This document shows positions 25,353-34,610 of a stretch of 64,000 nucleotides of DNA, piece by piece (position 1 is the stretch's first letter; each line of letters starts with the position of its first letter). The notes beneath the pieces were generated by a model that saw only the letters and a program-made list of their open reading frames with translations, ran no database searches and had not been told where the DNA came from. The stretch comes from Streptomyces durmitorensis (GTDB lineage Bacteria > Actinomycetota > Actinomycetes > Streptomycetales > Streptomycetaceae). Location of the stretch: contig NZ_CP097289.1 of NCBI RefSeq assembly GCF_023498005.1, positions 7,440,001 to 7,504,000 on the forward strand. Reading direction: 5' to 3'. The translations under genes and the position numbers were made by a program.

Positions 25353-27046
25353 GCGACGCGACCCCGACCGCGTCCATCTACGCCGCCAAGCCCTGGCTCG
25401 CCCGCCTCACCGAGGCCCAGCGCGGCCCCGTCGAGCCCGCGGCCTCCGTCGTGCACGCCTTCCGTGCCTCGGTGCTCAAGGCCCCCGAGCACACGGCCCT
25501 CGCCTACTTCGACGGGCGCCTGAGCTACCGCGAGGTGGACGCCCTCACGGACTCCGTCGCCGGGCACCTGGCCGCGCGCGGGCTCGCGCGCGGCGACCGG
25601 GTGGCGATCCTCCTGCAGAACACCCCGCACTTCGTGATCGCGCTGCTCGGCGCGTGGAAGGCGGGCGCCACGGTCGTGCCGGTCAACCCCATGTACAAGT
25701 CGGCCGAGGTCAGGCACGTCCTGGCGGACGCCGACGTGGCCGCGCTGATCTGTTCGGACCGCGCCTGGGACACGTATCTGCGCGAGACGTCCGCGGCCTC
25801 CTCCGTACGCATCGTGCTGACCGCGTGCCAGCTCGACCTGCAGACCCGGGGTGACACCCGCGTCCTGGACTTCGAACGCCTCCCGCAGGCCGCCGACGCC
25901 GAGGACCTCGTGACGGTCGCGCGGCAGGGGCTCCCGGCCCCCGGCGACCGCCGGCTCGGCCCCTCCGACATCGCGCTGATCAGCTACACGTCGGGGACGA
26001 GCGGCACCCCCAAGGGCGCCATGAACACCCACGGCAACATCACCTACAACGCCGAGCGGCAGCGCACGGGCTCCGGCATCCCCGAAGGCGCCTGCTACTT
26101 CGCGATGGCGCCGCTCTTCCACATCACGGGCATGGTCGCGCAGGTGGTGGGGTGTCTGACCAACGCGGGCACCCTCGCGCTCGCCTACCGCTTCGAGGCC
26201 GGGGTCGTCCTCGACGCCTTCGCCGAGCACCGGCCCGCGTACACCGTGGGCCCGTCCACGGCCTTCATGGCCCTCGCCGCCCACCCCTCCGCCACGCGCG
26301 AGCACTTCGACTCCTTCGCGATGATCTCCTCGGGCGGTGCGCCGCTGCCGCCCGCCCTGGTGGAGAAGTTCCGCGCGGGCTTCGGCCCCTACCTCCACAA
26401 CGGGTACGGGCTCACCGAGTGCACCGCTCCTTGCGCCTCCGTGCCGCCGGGCCAGGAGGCCCCGGTCGACCCGGTGTCCGGCACGCTGGCGGTCGGCGTC
26501 CCCGGCCCGGAGACGGTCGTCAGGATCGTCGACGACCACGGCGCGGACGTCCCCTTCGGGGAGCAGGGCGAGATCACCGTGCGCGGCCCGCAGGTCGTGC
26601 CCGGCTACTGGAAGCGCCCCGACGCCACGGACGAGGCCTTCCCCGACGGGGAGCTGCGCACCGGCGACATCGGCTTCATGGACGCCCAGGGCTGGCTCTA
26701 CGTGGTCGACCGCAAGAAGGACATGATCAACGCGTCCGGTTTCAAGGTCTGGCCGCGCGAGGTGGAGGACGTCCTCTACAGTCACCCGGCCGTCCGTGAG
26801 GCGGCGGTGATCGGTGTCCCGGACAGCTACCGAGGCGAGACGGTCAAGGCCTTCGTCAGCCTGCGGCCGGGGGCCGATGCGGCACCGGACGATCTTGCCG
26901 CGTACTGCAAGGAGCGGCTCGCCGCCTACAAATACCCGCGAGCGGTCGAGATCCTGCCGGAACTCCCGAAGACCACAAGTGGGAAGATCCTCCGGCGGGA
27001 ACTGCGTTCCCACACCCACACGGGCTCTCGGCAAGACGAGAGCTAG
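25349..27046 (+). CDS. Acyl-CoA synthetase (AMP-forming)
   Basis: The 565-residue ANL-superfamily ligase activates a carboxylic acid to its CoA thioester with ATP. Motifs in order are the P-loop YTSGTSGTPKGAMNTH (near residue 212), GYGLTE, TGDIGFMDAQGWLYVVDRKK, and the C-terminal catalytic lysine in PKTTSGKILR. It starts at GTG 25349, overlapping the SDR stop. Its place between an SDR and a TetR gene, opposite an acyl-CoA dehydrogenase and a kinase-like gene, fits the LvaE role of activating levulinate or another 4-oxo or 4-hydroxy acid; longer fatty acids are equally compatible with the sequence. Confidence 0.92.
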   Translation: MSDATPTASIYAAKPWLARLTEAQRGPVEPAASVVHAFRASVLKAPEHTALAYFDGRLSYREVDALTDSVAGHLAARGLARGDRVAILLQNTPHFVIALLGAWKAGATVVPVNPMYKSAEVRHVLADADVAALICSDRAWDTYLRETSAASSVRIVLTACQLDLQTRGDTRVLDFERLPQAADAEDLVTVARQGLPAPGDRRLGPSDIALISYTSGTSGTPKGAMNTHGNITYNAERQRTGSGIPEGACYFAMAPLFHITGMVAQVVGCLTNAGTLALAYRFEAGVVLDAFAEHRPAYTVGPSTAFMALAAHPSATREHFDSFAMISSGGAPLPPALVEKFRAGFGPYLHNGYGLTECTAPCASVPPGQEAPVDPVSGTLAVGVPGPETVVRIVDDHGADVPFGEQGEITVRGPQVVPGYWKRPDATDEAFPDGELRTGDIGFMDAQGWLYVVDRKKDMINASGFKVWPREVEDVLYSHPAVREAAVIGVPDSYRGETVKAFVSLRPGADAAPDDLAAYCKERLAAYKYPRAVEILPELPKTTSGKILRRELRSHTHTGSRQDES

Positions 27047-27063
27047 CCAAACTCGAAAGGCAG

Positions 27064-27666
27064 GTGGCGGCAGTGGCCAGGACGACGGACGGTGACGGCA
27101 CGCCCGTCCCTCAGCGGCTGCTCGCCGCCGCCACCCGGCTCTTCGCCGACCGCGGCTACGACCGCACGTCGGTGCAGGAGATCGTGGAGTCGGCAGGCGT
27201 CACCAAGGGTGCGCTCTACCACTACTTCGGATCGAAGGACGACCTCCTGCACGAGGTGTACGCACGCGTCCTGCGCGTGCAGCAGGAGCGTCTCGACGCC
27301 TTCGCGGACGCCGACGCGCCGATCGAGCAGCGGGTGCGGGACGCGGCGGCCGACGTGGTCGTCACGACGATCGACAACCTCGACGACGCCTCGATCTTCT
27401 TCCGCTCCATGCACCACCTGAGCCCGGAGAAGAACAAGCAGGTACGGTCCGAGCGCCGCCGCTACCACGAGCGGTTCCGCGCGCTGATCGAGGAGGGCCA
27501 GGAGGCCGGAGTCTTCTCCAAGGCGACCCCGGCGGACCTGGTGGTGGACTACCACTTCGGCTCCGTCCACCACCTGTCCACCTGGTACCGCCCCGGCGGC
27601 CCGCTCACCCCGCAACAGGTCGCGGACCACTTGGCGGATCTGCTGCTGAGGGCGTTGCGGCCGTAA
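27064..27666 (+). CDS. TetR-family regulator of the acyl-CoA/4-hydroxyacid locus
   Basis: The 200-residue protein has a TetR helix-turn-helix (RLLAAATRLFADRG, VQEIVESAGVTKGALYHYF, about residues 17-60) and an effector domain with FFRSMHHLSPEKNKQV. It is the last gene of the SDR/ligase arm. GTG 27064 is listed; GTG 27073 has a better-spaced AGGTGG and may be the true start. Matching 14-nt operator sequences in front of both arms make it the likely repressor of the whole locus. The inducer is probably an acyl-CoA or the acid itself. Confidence 0.85.
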   Translation: MAAVARTTDGDGTPVPQRLLAAATRLFADRGYDRTSVQEIVESAGVTKGALYHYFGSKDDLLHEVYARVLRVQQERLDAFADADAPIEQRVRDAAADVVVTTIDNLDDASIFFRSMHHLSPEKNKQVRSERRRYHERFRALIEEGQEAGVFSKATPADLVVDYHFGSVHHLSTWYRPGGPLTPQQVADHLADLLLRALRP

Positions 27667-27669
27667 GGA

Positions 27670-27686
27670 GCGCCCCGAAGGGGCGC
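27670..27686. terminator. Bidirectional hairpin with common Streptomyces intergenic sequence
   Basis: gcgcccc (27670-27676) pairs with ggggcgc (27680-27686) around gaa, between convergent genes. The adjoining ggggaactgcgcga (27685-27698) belongs to an intergenic sequence type I recall as very abundant in Streptomyces genomes; copy number could not be checked here. Confidence 0.7.
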
Positions 27687-27748
27687 GGGGAACTGCGCGA
27701 CCAGCCACGACGCGCCCGCAGCGACGCGCAGGCCCCCGGTAGGAACAG

Positions 27749-28963
27749 CTAGAGGTACTTCTTCAGCTCCCGGCGGGCCAGCGACCGCTGGTGCACCTCA
27801 TCCGGGCCATCCGCCAGACGCAGAGTCCTCGCAGACGCCCACAGCTCCGCCAGCGGGAAGTCCTGACTCACACCCCCCGCGCCGTGCAGCTGGACGGCCT
27901 GGTCGAGGATGTCGACGACCGTGCGCGGGGTGGCGATCTTGATGGACTGGATCTCCGTGTGCGCGCCCTTGTTGCCGACGGTGTCCATCAGCCACGCGGT
28001 CTTCAGGACGAGCAGCCGCAGCTGCTCCACCGCGACCCGCGCGTCCGCGATCCACTCCTGTACGACGCCCTGCTGGGCCAGCGGCTTGCCGAAGGCCGTA
28101 CGCGCCACCGCCCGCTGACACATCAGCTCGATGGCACGCTCGGCCATGCCGATGAGCCGCATGCAGTGGTGGATGCGGCCAGGGCCCAGGCGCGCCTGGG
28201 CGATGGCGAAGCCGCCGCCCTCCTCGCCGATCAGGTTGCTCACGGGGACGCGGACCCGGTCGAAGACGACCTCGGCGTGCCCTCCGTGGGAGTGGTCCTC
28301 GTAGCCGTACACCTGCATCGCGCGCCGTACCTCGACACCCGGGGTGTCGCGCGGCACGAGGACCATGGACTGCTGGCGGCGCGGGTCGGCGCCGTCGGGG
28401 TCCGTCTTGCCCATCAGGATGAAGATCTGGCAGTCCGGGTTCATGGCCCCGGAGATGTACCACTTGCGCCCCGTGATGACGTACTCGTCGCCGTCACGCT
28501 CGATGAGGGTGGTGATGTTCGTGGCGTCGGACGAGGCCACCTCCGGCTCGGTCATCGCGAACGCCGAGCGGATCTCACCGGCCAGCAGGGGCTCCAGCCA
28601 CTGCTTCTTCTGCTCCTCGTTCCCGAACTGGGCGAGGACCTCCATGTTGCCGGTGTCCGGGGCGGCGCAGTTCAGCGCGGTGGGCGCCAGGTGCGGGGAG
28701 CGGCCGGTGATCTCGGCGAGCGGGGCGTACTGGAGATTCGTCAGCCCCGCGCCGTGCTCGGCGTCCGGCAGGAAGAGGTTCCACAACCCTTGCTTGCGGG
28801 CCTCGGCCTTCAGTTCACCGACGACGGCCGGGGTGTCCCACGGCGACGCGAGGAGTGCGCGCTGCTCGTCGGCGGTCTTCTCCGCCGGGTAGACGTGCTC
28901 GTCCATGAAGGTGAGGAGCCTGTCGCGCAGCTCTTCGGTGCGGGCGTCGAATGCGAAGTCCAT
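27749..28963 (-). CDS. Acyl-CoA dehydrogenase, ACAD10/11-like (LvaC-type candidate)
   Basis: The 404-residue flavoprotein has FAMTEPEVASSDATN, the FAD region KWYISGAMNP, and a C-terminus ending LADGPDEVHQRSLARRELKKYL, which is characteristic of the ACAD10/11 branch rather than ordinary fatty-acyl dehydrogenases. In that branch the enzyme works with an aminoglycoside-kinase-like partner: the partner phosphorylates a 4-hydroxyacyl-CoA and the ACAD domain eliminates phosphate to give an enoyl-CoA. The partner gene lies 7 nt upstream on the same strand. A conventional dehydrogenase role for branched or long acyl-CoA cannot be excluded. Confidence 0.88.
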   Translation of the reverse strand: MDFAFDARTEELRDRLLTFMDEHVYPAEKTADEQRALLASPWDTPAVVGELKAEARKQGLWNLFLPDAEHGAGLTNLQYAPLAEITGRSPHLAPTALNCAAPDTGNMEVLAQFGNEEQKKQWLEPLLAGEIRSAFAMTEPEVASSDATNITTLIERDGDEYVITGRKWYISGAMNPDCQIFILMGKTDPDGADPRRQQSMVLVPRDTPGVEVRRAMQVYGYEDHSHGGHAEVVFDRVRVPVSNLIGEEGGGFAIAQARLGPGRIHHCMRLIGMAERAIELMCQRAVARTAFGKPLAQQGVVQEWIADARVAVEQLRLLVLKTAWLMDTVGNKGAHTEIQSIKIATPRTVVDILDQAVQLHGAGGVSQDFPLAELWASARTLRLADGPDEVHQRSLARRELKKYL

Positions 28964-28970
28964 GGCTGTC

Positions 28971-30002
28971 TCAGCCTTCCTGTCGTCCTTGGAGGGTGGT
29001 GAGGCCGTGCTCGATGAAGACGGGGACCAGCTCCCCGATGCGGTCGAAGCCCGCGCCGACCGTCTGGCCGAGCGTGTACCGGTAGTGGATGCCCTCCAGG
29101 ATCACGGCGAGCTTGAACCACGCGAACGCCGTGTACCAGGAGACCGCGGAGACGTCGCGCCCCGAGCGCGTGGCGTACCGCTCGATCAGCTCGGCGGCGT
29201 CCGGGTGTCCGGGCGCGCCCGCGGTGGTGCTGATGGGGGAGTCAGGGAGGTGGAGCCTGGTGCTGTACATGACGAGCAGGCCCAGGTCGGTGAGCGGATC
29301 GCCGAGCGTGGACATCTCCCAGTCGAGGATCGCCTTGATCCGGTCGTCGTCGCCGATCAGGACGTTGTCGAGGCGGTAGTCGCCGTGCACGACCGTGGCC
29401 GCGGGGGAGACGGGAAGCTGTCGCCCCAGGGCGGCGTGCAGCTCGTCGATCCCCGCCAGGTCGCGGCCCCGCGAGGCGTCCAGCTGCTTGCCCCAGCGGC
29501 GCAGCTGCCGGTCGAGGAAGCCCTCGGGCCGCCCGAAGTCGCCCAGGCCGACCGCTTGCGGGTCCACGGAGTGCAGGTCGACGAGGGTGTCGACGAGGCC
29601 GAGCACCGCGGCGCGGGTGCGCTCGGCGCCCAGCGGCGCCAGCTCCTCGGCGGTGCGGTAGGGGGTGCCGTCCACGAATTCCATGACGTAGAAGGGCGCA
29701 CCGAGCACGGCGTCGTCCTCGCAGAGCAGCAGCGGCTCCGGCACCGGCACATCGGTCCCGTGCAGCGCGCTGATCACCCGGTGCTCGCGCTTCATGTCGT
29801 GCGCGGTCGCCAGCACGTGCCCCAGCGGTGGCCGCCGCACGACCCAGCGGGTGGCCCCGTCCGTCACGGCGTACGTGAGGTTCGACCTGCCGCCCTCGAT
29901 CAGCCGGGCGGTGAGCGGGCCGCCCACGAGGCCCGGCCGCTCGCGGTCCAGATGGCCGCGCAACTGGTCGAGGTCGAGGCCTGGTGGATGGTCTGAGCTC
30001 AT
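28971..30002 (-). CDS. Aminoglycoside-phosphotransferase-like kinase, LvaA/ACAD11-type
   Basis: The 343-residue protein has a kinase fold: a nucleotide-binding N-lobe (GGRSNLTYAV, WVVRRPP with the ATP lysine replaced or shifted), the Brenner motif VVHGDYRLDN near residues 203-212 with catalytic Asp, and the metal-binding LDWEMSTLGDPLTDL. Start 30002 has AGGAG 6 nt upstream. Despite the family name it is not a resistance enzyme: the tight pairing with an ACAD10/11-like dehydrogenase mirrors LvaA/LvaC and the fused vertebrate proteins. Its expected substrate is a 4-hydroxyacyl-CoA. A TetR-type operator lies 76 nt upstream. Confidence 0.87.
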   Translation of the reverse strand: MSSDHPPGLDLDQLRGHLDRERPGLVGGPLTARLIEGGRSNLTYAVTDGATRWVVRRPPLGHVLATAHDMKREHRVISALHGTDVPVPEPLLLCEDDAVLGAPFYVMEFVDGTPYRTAEELAPLGAERTRAAVLGLVDTLVDLHSVDPQAVGLGDFGRPEGFLDRQLRRWGKQLDASRGRDLAGIDELHAALGRQLPVSPAATVVHGDYRLDNVLIGDDDRIKAILDWEMSTLGDPLTDLGLLVMYSTRLHLPDSPISTTAGAPGHPDAAELIERYATRSGRDVSAVSWYTAFAWFKLAVILEGIHYRYTLGQTVGAGFDRIGELVPVFIEHGLTTLQGRQEG

Positions 30003-30077
30003 CTTCGCTCCTGGTCGGACGGTCGTCGTCGAAGTGCCGCGCCGCTGACGCGCGGCGTCGCGCTGACGTTCATGATG

Positions 30078-30094
30078 CCGACCAGTCGGTATGT
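30078..30094 (-). promoter_or_regulatory. TetR-type operator upstream of the kinase/dehydrogenase arm
   Basis: ccgaccagtcgg (30078-30089) is a perfect dyad with 5-bp arms and a 2-nt centre. Read on the minus strand, 30094-30081 is identical to 24531-24544. The rest of 30003-30230 shows no gene that I can support. Confidence 0.78.
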
Positions 30095-30230
30095 AGTCCA
30101 GAGCGCAGGGGGAACGTGATCGGGATCGCGGCGGCGCGCGGGGTGCCCGTACACACCGATCCCCCGCCACAGACTGCCAGTTGGCGCCCGCGCGGGGGAA
30201 GTCGGCAAAGACGGTGGAGGGCGGCGCCCC

Positions 30231-30527
30231 TCAGTGGTCGTCCCAGTGCCCGTCGTGCGCCGCGTGCCGGTGGCCGTCGTGGACGTAGTCGACGTGGTCG
30301 CCGTGCAGCACCGAGCTGTGCCCGCAGCCCTCGCCGTGCCGGTGGTCGTGCCCCTCGTGCACGGAGTGCTCGTCCGGCTCGCACTCGTCCCAGTGGCCGG
30401 AGTGCAGACGGTGCATGTGGCCGTCGTGCGCGTAGTCGACGTGATCGCCGTGCGGCACCTCCGGGTGGCCGCAGGCCGGGCCGTGGATGTGCTCGTGGAC
30501 GGGGTGTTCGTGGTGGAGCGTGCTCAT
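30231..30527 (-). CDS. Histidine-rich metal-binding protein with internal duplication
   Basis: The 98-residue protein contains about 28 histidines plus acidic residues and four cysteines. Its two halves repeat the same pattern: CGH, then HGDHVDYxHDGHxH, then HxGHWD. No signal peptide or membrane helix is present, so it is probably a cytoplasmic Zn, Ni or Cu buffer or chaperone. ATG 30527 is used; an upstream extension would run into the leader. It is divergent from the quinone-oxidoreductase gene. I could not find a convincing Zur or Nur box in the 118-nt gap, so its regulation is open. Confidence 0.8.
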   Translation of the reverse strand: MSTLHHEHPVHEHIHGPACGHPEVPHGDHVDYAHDGHMHRLHSGHWDECEPDEHSVHEGHDHRHGEGCGHSSVLHGDHVDYVHDGHRHAAHDGHWDDH

Positions 30528-30645
30528 GGCGCCTGCACCTTCTGTGGGAGGGGGTGACTCTCTCAGGCTAGTACTCGATGCCCCTTTGATGGGGATATGG
30601 GAGCCTTGTTGATGTTTCCACCACCGGAGGACCACCGGAGACCCC

Positions 30646-31602
30646 ATGAAGGCGATCAGCTACCGCGAGTACGGCGGCCCCGAAGTCCTCGAGTACGGCG
30701 ATGTGCGCGACCCCAAGGTCGGCCCCGACTCCGTCCTGGTGAAGGTCCGCGCCGCGTCGGTGAACCCCGTCGACTGGAAGTGCATGGGCGGGCACCTCGA
30801 CGCCATCCTCGACCCGGTCTTCCCGGTCATCCCCGGCTGGGACGTCGCGGGTGTCGTCGTGCAGCCGGGCGCCGCCGTCCCGGAGTTCGTGGTGGGGGAC
30901 GAGGTCATCGGCTACGTACGCGAGGACTTCCTCTCGCGCGGAACCTTCGCCGAGTACGTCGCGGCACCCGTGCGCACCCTGGCCCGCAAGCCGCGCAACC
31001 TCACCTTCGAGGAGGCGTCAGGACTGCCGCTCGCCGGGCTCACCGCCTTCCAGGTGACCACCAAGACGCTCGACGTGACGGAGGGCGACGTCGTCCTCGT
31101 GCACGCGGCGGCCGGCGGCGTCGGCTCGATCGCCGTCCAGCTCGCCCGGCACGCGGGCGCCCGCGTCATCGGCACCGCGAGCGAGCGCAACCACGACTTC
31201 CTGCGCGAACTCGGCGCGGAACCGGTCACCTACGGCGACGGCCTGGCCGAACGCGTGCGCGCCCTGGCGCCGGAGGGGGTGGACGCCGCCTTCGACACGG
31301 TCGGCGGCGACGCCCTCAAGGTGTCCGCCGAGGTCCTCGCGCCCGGCGGCCGCCTCGCGTCGATCGCGGACGGCGCGGTGATCGGCCTCGGCGGCCACTA
31401 CTGCTTCGTACGTCCTGACGCCGACGACCTCCAGCGCCTGACGCAGCTCGTGGAGCAGGACGTCGTCACGGTCCACGTCTCCGAGACGTTCCCGCTGGAG
31501 CGGGCGGCGGACGCGTATCGCCTCAGCGCGGAGGGCCGTACGCGGGGCAAGATCGTCGTCACGGTGGACTGGACGACGGAGGACGGGCCCGCCGCGCACT
31601 GA
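30646..31602 (+). CDS. NADP-dependent quinone oxidoreductase-like protein (MDR family)
   Basis: The 318-residue protein has the zinc-free MDR layout: a GroES-like N-terminal domain (ASVNPVDWKCMGG) and a Rossmann domain with VHAAAGGVGSIAVQLARHAG (about residues 151-170). No zinc-ligand cysteine cluster is visible. Members reduce quinones, enones or enoyl compounds with NADPH in the cytoplasm. ATG 30646 follows GGAG. It is monocistronic, followed by the convergent DUF202 gene. Confidence 0.87.
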   Translation: MKAISYREYGGPEVLEYGDVRDPKVGPDSVLVKVRAASVNPVDWKCMGGHLDAILDPVFPVIPGWDVAGVVVQPGAAVPEFVVGDEVIGYVREDFLSRGTFAEYVAAPVRTLARKPRNLTFEEASGLPLAGLTAFQVTTKTLDVTEGDVVLVHAAAGGVGSIAVQLARHAGARVIGTASERNHDFLRELGAEPVTYGDGLAERVRALAPEGVDAAFDTVGGDALKVSAEVLAPGGRLASIADGAVIGLGGHYCFVRPDADDLQRLTQLVEQDVVTVHVSETFPLERAADAYRLSAEGRTRGKIVVTVDWTTEDGPAAH

Positions 31603-31630
31603 GGACGGGCCCTCGCGCGGGAGTGCCCGC

Positions 31631-31963
31631 TCAGAACACCATGGCCGTCGCGCACGCCGCGAGCGCCATCGTGCACAGCGCGGCCGTCGCCGCGGCCCGC
31701 GCCGAGAGCCGCCGCGGCCTGCTGGTGGCGGCGAGCTCGGTCATCCTGTGGTGCGCCACGCGCAGGAAGCCCAGCCACAGGAGCAGGCACAGGGCGCAGG
31801 CGACGACGGCCACCGCGGTCGTTCCCTCCTGAAGAGCGGCCCGCGCCGCCAGGACCGCCGCGACGGTGCAGGACAGCGTCGTACGCCGCCACGCGAGCCT
31901 CGTACGCTCCGGCTGGAGCCCCGGATCGCGCTCGGGCACCCGGACCTCGCCCAGGTCCGTCAC
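31631..31963 (-). CDS. DUF202 membrane protein
   Basis: The 110-residue protein has the DUF202 opening GLQPERTRLAWRRT followed by three hydrophobic segments. Its GTG start overlaps the stop of the preceding DUF202 gene (GTGA), so the two are translated together and may form a heteromeric membrane complex. The function of the family is unknown. Confidence 0.8.
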   Translation of the reverse strand: MTDLGEVRVPERDPGLQPERTRLAWRRTTLSCTVAAVLAARAALQEGTTAVAVVACALCLLLWLGFLRVAHHRMTELAATSRPRRLSARAAATAALCTMALAACATAMVF

Positions 31964-32352
31964 CCCTCCCACCCGAAGAGCACGACGACGACCATGGCGA
32001 GCGCCACGACCGCGACGGCCAGGCTCAGGACGGTCGGGAAGCGCGAGACGGGCAGATCCTCGCCGCGTCGCATGGCCCGCTCGCAGCGCACCCAGTGGTT
32101 GACGGCGCGCAGCGAGCTGAGCACGCCCGCGGCGAGCAGGGCGAGCGCGAGCCCGATGCGCCAGCCCCAGCGCAGGTCCGGCAGGAACTGGTCCACCGCG
32201 AAACCGCCGCCGATGAGGGCCAGCGCGGTGCGCAGCCAGGCGAGGAAGGTGCGTTCGTTGGCGAGCGAGAAGCGGTAGTCGGGGGTGTCGCCCTCGTCGC
32301 GGATCCGCTCGGGCGCGAACCACAGGCGCAGGCTCTGTACGAAGTTGCTCAC
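31960..32352 (-). CDS. DUF202/YidH-like membrane protein
   Basis: The 130-residue protein carries the DUF202 signature DYRFSLANERTFLAWLRTALA followed by three membrane helices. The start is taken at GTG 32352 (SNFVQSLRLWF), 20 nt after the Nudix gene; a longer frame is low-complexity Arg/Gly and unlikely. It is the first of two overlapping DUF202 genes. Confidence 0.8.
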   Translation of the reverse strand: MSNFVQSLRLWFAPERIRDEGDTPDYRFSLANERTFLAWLRTALALIGGGFAVDQFLPDLRWGWRIGLALALLAAGVLSSLRAVNHWVRCERAMRRGEDLPVSRFPTVLSLAVAVVALAMVVVVLFGWEG

Positions 32353-32372
32353 TCGCCGCACCCTAACCCGCC

Positions 32373-32918
32373 CTAACCCGCACGGAACTCCCGGAGCCGC
32401 TCGTACGCGGCGAGCCCGTCCGGCACCCACGCCCACTCGCCGAGCCGCTGCTCCAGCTCCGCGTCGGTGAGGAAGGCGTGCCACGCGACCTCCTCGACCT
32501 GCGGGCTCACGGGCAGGTCACAGCGCACTTCATAGAGGTACGACCACCAGCTGTGCCCCGCGCCGTCGTCGTACAGGAACTTGAACAGCGGTGTGGGGCG
32601 CGGGAGTCCGTGGACCCCGAGCTCCTCCTCCGCCTCGCGCAGGGCGGCGTCGTCGTAGGACTCACCGGCCCCGACGACACCGCCGACGAACATGTCGTAC
32701 ATCGAGGGGAAGACCAGCTTGACCGGTGTGCGCCGGTGCACGAAGACGCGGCCCTCGGCGTCCCGCGCCTGGATGAACACGCAGCGGTGACGCAGGCCCC
32801 GCGCGTACGCCTCGCCGCGCGGGGCCTCGCCGACGACCTCGTCGTTCTCGTCGACGATGGCCAGGATCTCTTCACGGGGGTCGGGCACGGGCAGGCTGTT
32901 CGTCGTCATGCCGGCCAT
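32373..32918 (-). CDS. Nudix hydrolase (Idi/YfcD-like)
   Basis: The 181-residue protein has a complete Nudix box, GxxxxxESxxxxALREAEEELG, around residues 80-100, so it should hydrolyse a nucleoside-diphosphate-linked compound with Mg2+. The sequence RHRCVFIQARDAEGRVFVHRR before the box resembles the isopentenyl-diphosphate-isomerase-like Nudix subgroup (YfcD). GAGG lies 4-5 nt before ATG 32918; ATG 32909 is an alternative. It precedes the DUF202 pair by 20 nt. Confidence 0.85.
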   Translation of the reverse strand: MAGMTTNSLPVPDPREEILAIVDENDEVVGEAPRGEAYARGLRHRCVFIQARDAEGRVFVHRRTPVKLVFPSMYDMFVGGVVGAGESYDDAALREAEEELGVHGLPRPTPLFKFLYDDGAGHSWWSYLYEVRCDLPVSPQVEEVAWHAFLTDAELEQRLGEWAWVPDGLAAYERLREFRAG

Positions 32919-32944
32919 CCAACCTCACCGCGGAACGGCCGGCC

Positions 32945-34381
<1,437 letters not shown>

Positions 34382-34398
34382 ATAAAAGGCGAGATGAT

Positions 34399-34600
34399 CC
34401 CCAACCCCGCCCCTTCCCGAGAACCCGCTCGGCGCGGGGGCCAGGGTTGCCGTCATCACCGGCTTCGCCGAGTTCGTCCTCAAACGCCGGACGGGCTGAT
34501 TGGTTTCAGCCCCTCCGGCGTTTGAGGAGCGGGGTCTGGGGCGGAGCCCCAGGCAGGCCCGGGGCGCAGGCACGGTTTTCGGGAAGGGGCGGGGTTGGGG
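34399..34600. repeat. Composite palindromic intergenic element containing repeat copy 2
   Basis: Outer arms 34399-34425 and 34574-34600 match at 26 of 27 positions. Inside lie a 22-bp hairpin (34478-34499 with 34506-34527, one mismatch) and a 7-bp hairpin (34536-34542 with 34546-34552). The 53-nt repeat copy 2 is 34445-34497. The whole could fold as a closed, branched structure. It follows the DMT transporter gene and probably ends its transcript. Confidence 0.8.
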
Positions 34601-34610
34601 AGAAGCACCG

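Noticed and set aside
28971..30002. Aminoglycoside resistance kinase
   Set aside because: The family name comes from the fold only. Pairing with an ACAD10/11-like dehydrogenase and a fatty-acid-type regulator points to acyl-CoA metabolism.
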